A DNA stretch of 64,000 nt from Pseudorhodobacter sp. PARRP1 (GTDB lineage: Bacteria > Pseudomonadota > Alphaproteobacteria > Rhodobacterales > Rhodobacteraceae), in the NCBI GenBank assembly GCA_002256245.1, contig NKIU01000002.1:558001-622000 (forward strand), given 5' to 3'. The stretch's first letter is position 1; each line of letters begins with the position of its first letter. The notes under the pieces were generated by a model. It had not been told where the DNA came from. It saw only the letters and a program-made list of their open reading frames with translations, and searched no databases. This document shows, in pieces, positions 50,670 through 61,891 of the stretch. The translations under genes and the position numbers were made by a program.

Positions 50670-52342
50670 GCGGTGAGCGGCTGATTTATCTACCATTGGG
50701 CGGGGCCGGCGAGATCGGCATGAACGCCTATATCTACGGCTATGGCCCGAAAGGGCGCGAGCGTCTGATCCTCGTCGATCTTGGCGTGGCTTTCCCGGAT
50801 ATGGACACATCCCCCGGCGTTGATCTGATCATGCCGGATATCTCTTGGCTGGCAGATAAACTGGACCGGCTAGAGGCCATTTTCATCACCCACGCCCACG
50901 AAGACCACATCGGCGCTTTGGCGCATCTGTGGCCAACCTTGCGCAAACCCGTCTATGCGCGCAAATTCACCGCCACCATTGGCCGGTTGAAGTTTGAAGA
51001 ATACGGCCTGCCGAAAGACGCGATCACCACGGTTGAATCCCGCCCCCACACGGTAGAGGCTGGCCCCTTCAAGGTGCAATTCGTCCCCGTCGCCCATTCG
51101 ATCCCGGAATCCGGTGGTCTGGTGATCGACACGCCTGCGGGCCGGATTTTCCATTCGGGCGATTTCAAACGCGACGCGACGCCGATTGTCGGCGAAGGCT
51201 GGGATGATGCGGTGATGGAGGCGATTGCCGCCGAGCGTCCGATCAAGGCGCTGATGTGCGATAGCACCAACGTGTTCTCGCTGCACGAAGGCCGCTCGGA
51301 AAGCACCCTGAAAGACCCGATTGCCGAGTTGATCAAGACCTCGGGCGGCATGGTCGTGGCCACCACTTTTGCCTCGAACGTCGCCCGCCTGAAAACCTTG
51401 GCTGAAGCGGGCCGGATGGCGGATCGTTCGGTCTGCTTGCTCGGTCGTGCGATGAAGCGGATGGTGTCGGCGGCCGAAGAATCCGGTGTGCTGAAAGACT
51501 TCCCGCCCACGATCACGCCCGAGCAGGCGCTGGAAGTGCCGCGCAAGAACCTGATGCTGATCGTGACGGGAAGCCAAGGTGAACGCCGCGCGGCCTCGGC
51601 GCAACTCAGCCGTGGCAAATATCTCGGGATCGAGATGAAAGAGGGCGATACCTTCCTGTTCTCGTCCAAGATCATCCCCGGCAATGAACGCGGCGTTTAT
51701 GCCATCGTCAACGCTTTGTCCGAAAAGGGCGTCAACATCGTTGATGACAACAACGGACTTTACCACGTCTCGGGCCACGCCAACCGCCCGGATCTCGAGC
51801 ATGTGCACCGCCTGTTCCTGCCCGATATGCTGATCCCGATGCACGGCGAACACCGCCATCTGCGCGAACATGCCCGCATCGGGCTAGAGGCTGGCATCGC
51901 CTCGGCGGTTGTCTCCAATGGCATGATGATGGACATCACCGGCGATGTGCCGAAGGTCGCCGAACATATCGAGGCGGGCCGCACTTACCTCGACGGCTCG
52001 GTGCTGATCGGCGCGCTGGACGGCGTGGTGCGCAACCGCATCCGCATGGCGCTGAACGGCCTTGCGATGGTCACCGTGATCCTTGACGAGCAAGACCGCC
52101 CGCTGGGTGAGGCTTGGGTCGAGTTGATGGGCCTGCCCGAAACCGGCAAAGGCGGGCGCAATCTGGCCGAGACGCTGGAAACCGAACTGACCGATTTCGT
52201 CGATGGTGCGGGTCGCAAAATTCTTGCCAATGACGACAAGATGGACGAAGCCCTGCGCAAAATCGTCCGGCAAGTCTCGATGGAAGAGATCGGCAAAAAG
52301 CCTGAAGTGATCGTTGTGGTCAGCCGTTTGGCTGCCGAATAA
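50666..52342 (+). CDS. rnj: Ribonuclease J
   Basis: YLPLGGAGEIGMNAYIYGYG...FITHAHEDHIGALAHLW...GDFKRDATPIVGEGWDD...ATTFASNVARLKTL...SGHANRPDLEHVHRLFLPDMLIPMHGEHRHL; ATGA overlap with coaX. Confidence 0.96.
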   Translation: MSGERLIYLPLGGAGEIGMNAYIYGYGPKGRERLILVDLGVAFPDMDTSPGVDLIMPDISWLADKLDRLEAIFITHAHEDHIGALAHLWPTLRKPVYARKFTATIGRLKFEEYGLPKDAITTVESRPHTVEAGPFKVQFVPVAHSIPESGGLVIDTPAGRIFHSGDFKRDATPIVGEGWDDAVMEAIAAERPIKALMCDSTNVFSLHEGRSESTLKDPIAELIKTSGGMVVATTFASNVARLKTLAEAGRMADRSVCLLGRAMKRMVSAAEESGVLKDFPPTITPEQALEVPRKNLMLIVTGSQGERRAASAQLSRGKYLGIEMKEGDTFLFSSKIIPGNERGVYAIVNALSEKGVNIVDDNNGLYHVSGHANRPDLEHVHRLFLPDMLIPMHGEHRHLREHARIGLEAGIASAVVSNGMMMDITGDVPKVAEHIEAGRTYLDGSVLIGALDGVVRNRIRMALNGLAMVTVILDEQDRPLGEAWVELMGLPETGKGGRNLAETLETELTDFVDGAGRKILANDDKMDEALRKIVRQVSMEEIGKKPEVIVVVSRLAAE

Positions 52343-52465
52343 TCCATACCAACGCGGTTTGCGCTGTGCCACACATCGCAAACCGCTGCCATCTGTCCCC
52401 GCCATTTGCCGGGTGAAAAATCAACATATAGTGGGTCTGTGCGCCAAAAACACATCTGACAGAGA

Positions 52466-52485
52466 TCTGTCCCCGCGGGGACAGA
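52466..52485. promoter_or_regulatory. Perfect 20-bp palindrome
   Basis: TCTGTCCCCGCGGGGACAGA is self-complementary; overlaps a second inverted repeat GACAG-AGAT-CTGTC. Confidence 0.5.
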
Positions 52486-52528
52486 ATTTCCCCTTGTTCA
52501 AGCGCTGCGAACCCCGGTTCTGAAATGC

Positions 52529-52557
52529 AAAAGGCCCCGCAAATCGCGGGGCCTTTT
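52529..52557. terminator. Bidirectional Rho-independent terminator between convergent rnj and DEAD helicase genes
   Basis: AAAAGGCCCCGC-AAATC-GCGGGGCCTTTT. Confidence 0.9.
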
Positions 52558-52589
52558 GTCATTCTGGCGGCTGTTGGATCGCTCCAATA

Positions 52590-54302
52590 TCAGCCTTCGG
52601 TGCCGGTGGCGGGCGCGTCTTCCGGCTCGTCGGCGGTGATGGTGCTGATGGCAAAGCTGCGCATCAGGAAGTCGGGCATATGGTCGCCCATGCCAACCAC
52701 CCGCTCGCCATTGTCACGCCCGCCGCGGTAGTCGCGGCGCTCATCCCCACGGCCATCGCCCCGGCGGTCATCCCGGCGCGGCTCGTGGCGGTTGTCATTG
52801 CGACCCTCGCCCCGACCCTCAGCGCGACCCTCGCTGCGGCCTTCCGTGCGATGCTCATGGCGATGCTCGCCCCGGCTTTCCGACGAACGCGGCTCTGAAA
52901 CCCGACCCTCTGGGCGGCGATCATCCGCGCGATCTTCCCGACGCGGACGCTCGGTACGCTCGGGCCGGGCTGCGGGTTCCGCGGCCACAGGCGCTTCAAC
53001 GGCGGCTTCCACCTCGGCCACGGCAGCGGCTGCCACAACTGGCTTGTCCTCACGCGCGCCACGCTCACGCGGGCCACGCCCACCACGGCTGCGCGACGAC
53101 GAAGACCGCTCTTCGCGCGCGCGCTCGGGTTGATCCGACGCACCTTCCAACGCACCTTCCGGCACTTCGCCACGCGGGATCGGCTGTTTCACCAGCGCTT
53201 CAATCGCGTTGATGTATTTGTCGTCCGACGGCACCGCGATGGTGTAAGCCTTGCCCAGACGCCCGGCACGACCGGTGCGGCCAATGCGGTGGACGTAATC
53301 TTCCGGGTGGCTTGGCGCGTCAAAGTTGAACACATGGCTGACGGCCGGAATATCAAGCCCGCGCGCCGCCACATCCGACGCCACCAGCAAATGCACCGAG
53401 CCATCGCGGAACCCATCCAGCGTCTTGGTGCGCACCGATTGATCCAGATCGCCGTGGATCGGCGAGGCATTGAAGCCGTGCTGTTTCAGCGATTTCGACA
53501 CCACATCCACGTCCATCTTGCGGTTGCAGAAGATGATCGCATTGGTGCAAGTCTCGCCCTCGGCACGGATCAACGCGCGCAACACGGCGCGTTTTTCGGC
53601 AAAGGATTTGTCTTTGCGCGATGGCGTGAACTGGATCAGCTTTTGCTCAATCGTCAGCGACGTCGTCGCCTGCCGCGCCACTTCAACCTTCACAGCCCCC
53701 GACAGGAACGTGTTGGTGATCCGCTCAATCTCCGGTGCCATCGTCGCCGAATAGAAGAAGGTCTGCCGCGTGAACGGCGTCAGGCTGAAGATGCGTTCGA
53801 TATCGGGGATGAAACCCATATCCAGCATCCGGTCGGCCTCATCCACCACCATGATCTGCACGCCGGTCAAAAGCAGCTTGCCGCGTTCGTGGTGATCCAG
53901 CAGGCGGCCGGGGGTGGCGATCAGCACATCGACGCCACGGTCGATCAGCTTGTCTTGCTCGCCAAACGACACGCCGCCGATCAGCAGCGCTTTGGTCAGC
54001 TTGGTGTATTTGGCATAGACATCAAAGTTTTCCGCCACCTGAGCCGCCAATTCGCGGGTCGGGGCCAGCACAAGGCTGCGCGGCATCCGTGCCTTGGCGC
54101 GGCCTTGGCCCAGCAAAGTGATCATCGGCAGCGTAAAGCTGGCGGTCTTGCCGGTGCCGGTTTGGGCGATGCCCAACACGTCGCGGCCCGCCAAGGCGTG
54201 CGGGATGGCTTGGGCTTGGATCGGGGTGGGGGTTTCGTAGCCGGCTTCTGCCACGGCCTGAAGCACGCGGGGGTCCAGCGCGAGATCTGAGAATTTGGTC
54301 AT
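52590..54302 (-). CDS. DEAD-box ATP-dependent RNA helicase with RG/RD-rich C-terminus
   Basis: AQTGTGKTASFTLP, PTRELAAQ, VDEADRMLDMGF, YSATMAPE, DVAARGLDIPAVSHVFNFDAPSHPEDYVHRIGRTGRAG. Confidence 0.95.
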   Translation of the reverse strand: MTKFSDLALDPRVLQAVAEAGYETPTPIQAQAIPHALAGRDVLGIAQTGTGKTASFTLPMITLLGQGRAKARMPRSLVLAPTRELAAQVAENFDVYAKYTKLTKALLIGGVSFGEQDKLIDRGVDVLIATPGRLLDHHERGKLLLTGVQIMVVDEADRMLDMGFIPDIERIFSLTPFTRQTFFYSATMAPEIERITNTFLSGAVKVEVARQATTSLTIEQKLIQFTPSRKDKSFAEKRAVLRALIRAEGETCTNAIIFCNRKMDVDVVSKSLKQHGFNASPIHGDLDQSVRTKTLDGFRDGSVHLLVASDVAARGLDIPAVSHVFNFDAPSHPEDYVHRIGRTGRAGRLGKAYTIAVPSDDKYINAIEALVKQPIPRGEVPEGALEGASDQPERAREERSSSSRSRGGRGPRERGAREDKPVVAAAAVAEVEAAVEAPVAAEPAARPERTERPRREDRADDRRPEGRVSEPRSSESRGEHRHEHRTEGRSEGRAEGRGEGRNDNRHEPRRDDRRGDGRGDERRDYRGGRDNGERVVGMGDHMPDFLMRSFAISTITADEPEDAPATGTEG

Positions 54303-54470
54303 CTGCGTCCTAAAGATGCGGGGTCGGCCCGCATGGAATGAAGGGACGCTGCTTTCCGGGCGCCCCGGCGTCTGGGGCGTTAAGGCCCTGCCGCGCGCAT
54401 ATCGGATTGCGCGCGGAAGGTCAAGGATTGTGGATAAAACTGCCGGTTTTGGCCAGATTTAGCCGCTGTT

Positions 54471-55979
54471 TCAGCCGATATCAAAGCTGACGCCCTGCGC
54501 CAGCGGCAAAGTGGTGCCGTAGTTGATGGTGTTGGTCGCGCGCCGCATATAGGCTTTCCACGCGTCCGAACCGCTCTCCCGCCCGCCGCCGGTTTCCTTC
54601 TCACCGCCAAACGCCCCGCCGATTTCAGCGCCCGAGGGGCCGATGTTGACATTGGCGATGCCGCAATCGCTGCCGCGCGCCGACAAAAACGCCTCCGCCT
54701 CGCGCAGATCATTGGTGAAGATCGACGAGGACAGCCCCTGCGGGACTTCATTGTGTTTCTCAAGCACATCGTCGAAGTCTTTGTAGCGCATCACGTAAAG
54801 GATCGGCGCAAAGGTTTCATGCACCACGGGGCCCACCTGCGCAGGCATCTCAACCAAGGCCGGATGCGCGTAAGCCCCGCCCAGACCCGTCACCGCCGCG
54901 CCACCATGCACCGTGCCACCCGCCGCACGGGCTTCGGCGAGGGCCTTTTCCATCCCCACCAGCGCGCCATCATCAATCAGCGGCCCGATCAGCACCCCGG
55001 TTTCCAAGGGATTTCCGACCTTGACGCTGGCATAGGCAGCCTTCAGGCGCGGCAGGAAGGTGTCGTAGATGCTGTCATGCAGGAACAGGCGGCGCAGGGT
55101 GGTGCAGCGCTGCCCCGCCGTGCCCATCGCCGCAAAAGCCACCCCGCGCAGGGTCAGGTCAAGATCAGCCGAGGGCGTGACGATGGCCGCATTGTTGCCG
55201 CCAAGTTCCAGCAGGCTGCGGCCAAAGCGGGCGGCGACCTTGGGGCCAACCGCGCGGCCCATCCGGGTCGATCCGGTGGCGGAAACCAAGGCGACCTTGG
55301 GGCTATCGACCAAGGCCTCACCCAAAATGCTGCCGCCGATCAGCAGGCTCGACAGCCCTTCTGGCGCATGGTGGCCCGCATCGGCAAAGCGCTTCAACGC
55401 GCGCTCCAGCAGGGCGTGGGCTGCGAGGGCGGAAAGCGAGGCTTTCTCGGACGGCTTCCACACCACGGCATTGCCGCAGACCAAGGCCAGCGCGGTATTC
55501 CACGACCAAACGGCGACGGGGAAGTTGAACGCCGAGATGACGCCAATCACACCAAGCGGATGCCAGGTTTCCATCATGCGGTGGCTGGGGCGTTCCGAGG
55601 CAATCGTATAGCCGTAAAGCTGCCGCGACAGGCCAACGGCAAAGTCGCAAATGTCGATCATCTCCTGCACTTCGCCCAAGCCTTCCGACACCACCTTGCC
55701 GACCTCGATCGACAGCAGACGCCCCAAGGCGGCCTTGTTGGTGCGCAACTCCTCACCCAACAGGCGCACCAATTCGCCACGCTGTGGGGCAGGCACATTG
55801 CGCCAATCACGGTAAGCGCGGTGGGCGGCCTGAATGGCGGCTTCGGCCTCGGCTGGGGTATGTTCGGCGATGGCACCCAGGCTTTCGCCGCTGATCGGGG
55901 TGCGGGTGGGCATCGCGCCCTTTGCGGGCGTGACGCCAAGTTGGGCCAGCAGGGTTTGCACTTCGGAATTCAGCGACAT
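54471..55979 (-). CDS. Aldehyde dehydrogenase (AmaB/alpha-aminoadipic semialdehyde dehydrogenase-like)
   Basis: VIGVISAFNFPVAVWSWNTALALVCGNAVVWKPSEKA...LLELGGNNAAIVTPSADL...GTAGQRCTTLRRLF...GGEKETGGGRESGSDAWKAYMRRATNTINYG. Confidence 0.93.
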   Translation of the reverse strand: MSLNSEVQTLLAQLGVTPAKGAMPTRTPISGESLGAIAEHTPAEAEAAIQAAHRAYRDWRNVPAPQRGELVRLLGEELRTNKAALGRLLSIEVGKVVSEGLGEVQEMIDICDFAVGLSRQLYGYTIASERPSHRMMETWHPLGVIGVISAFNFPVAVWSWNTALALVCGNAVVWKPSEKASLSALAAHALLERALKRFADAGHHAPEGLSSLLIGGSILGEALVDSPKVALVSATGSTRMGRAVGPKVAARFGRSLLELGGNNAAIVTPSADLDLTLRGVAFAAMGTAGQRCTTLRRLFLHDSIYDTFLPRLKAAYASVKVGNPLETGVLIGPLIDDGALVGMEKALAEARAAGGTVHGGAAVTGLGGAYAHPALVEMPAQVGPVVHETFAPILYVMRYKDFDDVLEKHNEVPQGLSSSIFTNDLREAEAFLSARGSDCGIANVNIGPSGAEIGGAFGGEKETGGGRESGSDAWKAYMRRATNTINYGTTLPLAQGVSFDIG

Positions 55980-56179
55980 TTCGACCTCTTCTGACAGGGA
56001 TTTTCGGCACTAAGCCGAGGCTGCCGCGCAGGCGCAAGGGGGACAGGTGGTGGCGCAAGACCCGCGTTGTGGCGTATTTTGCGACAGATCGCCAAAGACA
56101 CGCTGCATACTGCAGGGCAGATTGCGGCGGATCACCCAAGCCGACGGGCGATATAGAGCAAGCTGCAAGGTCGAAAAAT

Positions 56180-57079
56180 TTAGGAAAACCGCGAGAAGAT
56201 CAGGCCCAACCCCAGCACCGCCAGCCCGGCGCCTGCCCAACTGAGAGCGGTGGGGCGTTGCCCGGTGCGCAACCACAGCAGCGGCAGGATGATCACTGGC
56301 GACGTGGCGGAGAGTGTTGCGATGATCCCGGTTTGCGAGCCTTGCAGGGCGTAAAGAAACAGCGTCATGCCAACGAGCAGCCCTACGAACGCAATGGCAG
56401 CGGTCCACAGCAGCGGCTTTGCGCCAAGGGTCGGAGTGGGCGGTGCCGCGGGTGTGACCGCAAGCGCGCCCATCACAAGGCCAGAGGCCCCGACGCGGAA
56501 CAGCGATGCAAGGTAGGGGTCAATGCCGGTGACCATCACCGGACGGGCAATCAGCGACCCGGCGGCTTGACCGAAAGCTGCGCCAAGGCCAAACAGGATG
56601 CCAATGAACGCGGTGCCTTGATACGCCTCTAAGCGGTGCGCGTTGGCGCTGGGGCGGCCCAGGATCGCCAAGGCGACGCCGCTGGCGGTCAGGGCGATGC
56701 CAAACACCGCCCGCCATGGCAGCGCCTCACCCAACAGCGCCCAACCCATCACCGCGGCCATCGGGGCATTCAGCGCAAACACAGCACCCGCACGCCGCGG
56801 GCCAATCCGGCCCACAGCGGCGAAGTTCAGCGTGTCGCCCAGTAGGATACCAACGACGCCCGAGATCGCGAGGGTCAACAGCGCAGTGCTGTCCGGCACG
56901 CCAAAGCCATTTGTGGCAAGCACAATCAGCGCCAAAAGCAGGGTGACAAACAACTGGCGGAACAGGTTGAAGTGAAACGCGCCAAGGCTGCGCACCGCAT
57001 CGGCGGCAAAAAGCCCGGTGGTGGCCCAACAGGTGGCAGTGCCCAAGGCGGCAAGTTCGTGCAGGGGCAGGGCCATCAC
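56180..57079 (-). CDS. DMT/EamA family transporter
   Basis: Multiple TM segments; LGTATCWATTGLFAADAVRSLGAFHFNLFRQLFVTLLLALIVLAT. Confidence 0.85.
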   Translation of the reverse strand: MMALPLHELAALGTATCWATTGLFAADAVRSLGAFHFNLFRQLFVTLLLALIVLATNGFGVPDSTALLTLAISGVVGILLGDTLNFAAVGRIGPRRAGAVFALNAPMAAVMGWALLGEALPWRAVFGIALTASGVALAILGRPSANAHRLEAYQGTAFIGILFGLGAAFGQAAGSLIARPVMVTGIDPYLASLFRVGASGLVMGALAVTPAAPPTPTLGAKPLLWTAAIAFVGLLVGMTLFLYALQGSQTGIIATLSATSPVIILPLLWLRTGQRPTALSWAGAGLAVLGLGLIFSRFS

Positions 57080-57141
57080 AAGTCTCCATAATCTGCCCGA
57101 GGTTTAGGCAGATTTCTGGAACACTTCAAGAACGGCGATGC

Positions 57142-58740
<1,599 letters not shown>

Positions 58741-58772
58741 GGCCGCGCTTTAGCCGAAAGCGGGGCTAAGGT

Positions 58773-59789
58773 CTAGCGTTGCCGCATGGGCGAGGTGCGG
58801 GGCGTCTTGAACAGCGCCTCTGGCCCGATGCTGTCAAGAAACTGCCGCCCGGCCTCGGTGCCGAAATGCTGGTTTTGCGACAGGCCGGGAAACCGTGCCT
58901 TCACATCCTCGGCAAGTTCCACGGGCAGACGGTTGACGGTGGCATCGTTGACCATGAGGCTTTCGGCGGGCACGCCCTCGGCATAGATGATTTCGTGGTG
59001 GTCGAACACGATGCTGAAAAAATCGACAAAGCCGCCTTCCTGCACAAACACCGCCTTGTGATCGACCAGATGGCGCGCCTGCACCAGAAGTTCGGATGTG
59101 GCGATGCCGGGGGTGCGCTGCCGCTGATAGAGAAACATGCGGTGGTGCTGGCTGACCAGCAGATCGCCGGAATTGCCCAAAGTGCCCGCCGTGATCACGA
59201 CAGGCGCGAACGCCCCGACCGCGCGCAGGGTGGTAGAGCCGATCCAGCGGATTTCTTGCCCGCCATGGTCGCGCGTCAGAACCTTGTCGCCGATCTGCAG
59301 CGCTTCAATCGCGCGCTGTTGGCCCGAGGCCAGTGTAATCATGGTGCCGCGCGCGAAAGACACGCAAAGCAGATCGGCGAGGCCGGTGTCTTGCGGGGCA
59401 TCATCCACCTTCAGCAGCGCATAATCGTTCAGCCCAGACATCGGCGACAGCGGCAGCACGCAGCGTGCACCACCCGGCAGGGCGATCAGCACCAGATCAA
59501 CCTGGTCGCCGTCGCTGCTCATCATGGTGTAGCGCGCTTCAAACCGCAGCGCATCGCCAATTTCCCCCACCGCAGAGCCTTCGCCCACCCGCGGCTGGCC
59601 TTCGGCGCGTGTCACCACAAGCCGCAACGGCTGCTGGCTTTCATCCAGTGCATAGATGTCGCCGGGGCACACCTCGTCCGGGCCTTGCAGGCCATCGTTG
59701 ATGTTCACCCCGTTGATCACATAGATCGCGTCGGCAGGCAGCACCTGACAGGCGTGACCGGGGGGGGAGGCGCTTAGTCTGACTGTCAT
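58773..59789 (-). CDS. Hint-domain protein
   Basis: SFARGTMITLASGQQRAIEALQIGDKVLTRDHGGQEIRWIGSTTLRAVGAF...DLLVSQHHRMFLYQ...DFFSIVFDHHEIIYAEGVPAESLMVND. Confidence 0.9.
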   Translation of the reverse strand: MTVRLSASPPGHACQVLPADAIYVINGVNINDGLQGPDEVCPGDIYALDESQQPLRLVVTRAEGQPRVGEGSAVGEIGDALRFEARYTMMSSDGDQVDLVLIALPGGARCVLPLSPMSGLNDYALLKVDDAPQDTGLADLLCVSFARGTMITLASGQQRAIEALQIGDKVLTRDHGGQEIRWIGSTTLRAVGAFAPVVITAGTLGNSGDLLVSQHHRMFLYQRQRTPGIATSELLVQARHLVDHKAVFVQEGGFVDFFSIVFDHHEIIYAEGVPAESLMVNDATVNRLPVELAEDVKARFPGLSQNQHFGTEAGRQFLDSIGPEALFKTPRTSPMRQR

Positions 59790-59969
59790 GCTGCAAAGGC
59801 TAACGTTTAAGGGTTTACACTGCATATGTAGCGGGCGCGACACCGGCTCAAGCCAGTAGAGCGTGCAAATGGGGTGAAATTTTGGCTGACGGCAAATAAT
59901 CTGTCCATGGCGCCACCTTACGCTGCCAAGGTTCGGCTGCTAAACTGGCGCAAACAAGGAGATACGGCA

Positions 59970-60746
59970 ATGGATCTTGGCATCAAGGGAAAGCGGGCGC
60001 TGGTCTGTGCAGCCTCCAAGGGGTTGGGGCGCGGCTGTGCGATGGCCTTGGCCGAGGCGGGTGTTGATCTGGTGATCAACGCGCGCGGGGCCGAGGCTTT
60101 GGAGGCCACGGCGACGGAATTGCGCGGCTTTGGGGTGAATGTGCTGGCGGTGGCGGGGGATATCACCAGCGAGGAAGGCCGTGCGGCGGTGCTGGCGGCG
60201 GCGGGTGCGGTGGATATTCTGGTGACCAACGCAGGCGGGCCGCCCCCCGGTATCTGGTCGGATTGGGAGCGTGCTGATTTCATCAAGGCGCTGGATGCCA
60301 ACATGCTGACCCCGATTGCGCTGATGAAGGCGCTGTTGCCGGGGATGATTGCGAACGGCTGGGGGCGGGTGGTCAATATCACCTCGCAATCGGTGAAATC
60401 GCCAATCCCGCAACTGGGCTTGTCCAATGCGGCGCGGGCGGGCCTGACCGGCTATGTCGGCGGAACCGCGCGGCAGGTGGCACCTTTTGGCGTTGTGATC
60501 AACAACTTGCTGCCCGGTATTCATGCAACCGACCGCGCGGTTTCGCTGGATGCTGGCGTGGTGAACGCGCGCGGTATCACCATGGCAGAGGCGCAGGCAG
60601 AGCGGTCTGCGACAATCCCGGCGCGTCGCTATGGCACGGCGGAAGAGTTCGGGGCAACCTGCGCCTTCATGTGCAGCCAGTATGCGGGCTATATGATTGG
60701 CCAGAATATTCTGCTGGATGGCGGCGCGATGAACGCCACGATGTGA
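59970..60746 (+). CDS. SDR family oxidoreductase
   Basis: MDLGIKGKRALVCAASKGLGRGCAMALAEAGVDLVINAR...DILVTNAGGPPPGIWSD...GGTARQVAPFGVVINNLLPG. Confidence 0.92.
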   Translation: MDLGIKGKRALVCAASKGLGRGCAMALAEAGVDLVINARGAEALEATATELRGFGVNVLAVAGDITSEEGRAAVLAAAGAVDILVTNAGGPPPGIWSDWERADFIKALDANMLTPIALMKALLPGMIANGWGRVVNITSQSVKSPIPQLGLSNAARAGLTGYVGGTARQVAPFGVVINNLLPGIHATDRAVSLDAGVVNARGITMAEAQAERSATIPARRYGTAEEFGATCAFMCSQYAGYMIGQNILLDGGAMNATM

Positions 60747-60802
60747 ACTTGCCGGTTCGCAGGGCGGCTGGTAGGGAAGACACAACAAATGCCGGAAAGA
60801 TC

Positions 60803-61885
60803 ATGACCGCCGCCGCCACACGCTTGGAAATACAAGGACTTACCCGTGCCTTTGCGGGCCGCGCCGTGGTGTCTGATGTGTCGTTGCAGGTGGCGGCGGG
60901 TCAGGTGACGTGCCTGCTTGGCCCGTCTGGCTGTGGGAAATCGACCACGTTGCGGATGATCGCCGGGGTGGAAGCGCCCGACCGGGGGCGCATTCTGATC
61001 GACGGCCACGAGGTGTTCGGCCCCAATGCGAACCTGCCGCCCGAAGCGCGCGGTGTGGGGCTGATGTTTCAGGACTTCGCGCTGTTTCCGCATTTGACGG
61101 TGGCGGGAAATGTGGCGTTTGGACTGTCGGGCGACAAGGCTGCCAAGATGCGGCGTGTCGATGAACTGCTTGAAAAGGTGAACCTTTCCAGCTTTGCCAG
61201 CAAGCACCCACACGAGCTTTCGGGCGGCGAGCAGCAGCGCGTGGCTTTGGCGCGCGCCTTGGCCCCACGCCCCCGGGTGATGCTGATGGACGAGCCGTTT
61301 TCCGGCCTCGACAACCGCCTGCGCGACGGGATTCGCGATGCCACGCTGGCGGTGTTGAAGGCCGAGGGCGCGGCGGTGCTTCTGGTGACGCATGAGCCGG
61401 AAGAAGCGATGCGCATGGCCGATGAGATTGCGCTGATGCGCGACGGCCGCATCGTGCAGCGCGGTGCGCCCTATAACGTCTATAACGCCCCGGCAGATCG
61501 GGCTGCGGCGGCATTTTTCAGCGATATCAATGTGATCCGCGGTGTTTCTAAAGGGGCGCTGACGGAAACGCCGTTCGGCGCCTTTCTGACACCGGGCCAT
61601 CTGGATGGCGCTGATGTCGATATTGTGATCCGTCCGCAGCATTTGAAAATCGACTTTGACCGGGCCGGGCGTGGCCCACATCCGACGATGTCGGAAGGCA
61701 CGCCCGCGCGCGGCGTGGTGCAGCGGGCGCGGTATCTGGGCCACGCCAGCCTTGTCGAGTTTCGGATGGATTTTGACGGCTCTACCCTGACCGCATCGGT
61801 GCCGGGGGTGTTTTTGCCCAAGGCCGACACCCCGCTGTGGCTGATGATCCGGCGCGACCGCTGTTATGTGTTTCCCGCCTGCTAG
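60803..61885 (+). CDS. ABC transporter ATP-binding protein (FbpC/PotA-like)
   Basis: LLGPSGCGKSTTLRMIAGVEAPDRG (Walker A), HELSGGEQQRVALARALAPRPRVMLMDEPFSGLD. Confidence 0.93.
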   Translation: MTAAATRLEIQGLTRAFAGRAVVSDVSLQVAAGQVTCLLGPSGCGKSTTLRMIAGVEAPDRGRILIDGHEVFGPNANLPPEARGVGLMFQDFALFPHLTVAGNVAFGLSGDKAAKMRRVDELLEKVNLSSFASKHPHELSGGEQQRVALARALAPRPRVMLMDEPFSGLDNRLRDGIRDATLAVLKAEGAAVLLVTHEPEEAMRMADEIALMRDGRIVQRGAPYNVYNAPADRAAAAFFSDINVIRGVSKGALTETPFGAFLTPGHLDGADVDIVIRPQHLKIDFDRAGRGPHPTMSEGTPARGVVQRARYLGHASLVEFRMDFDGSTLTASVPGVFLPKADTPLWLMIRRDRCYVFPAC

Positions 61886-61891
61886 ACCGCG

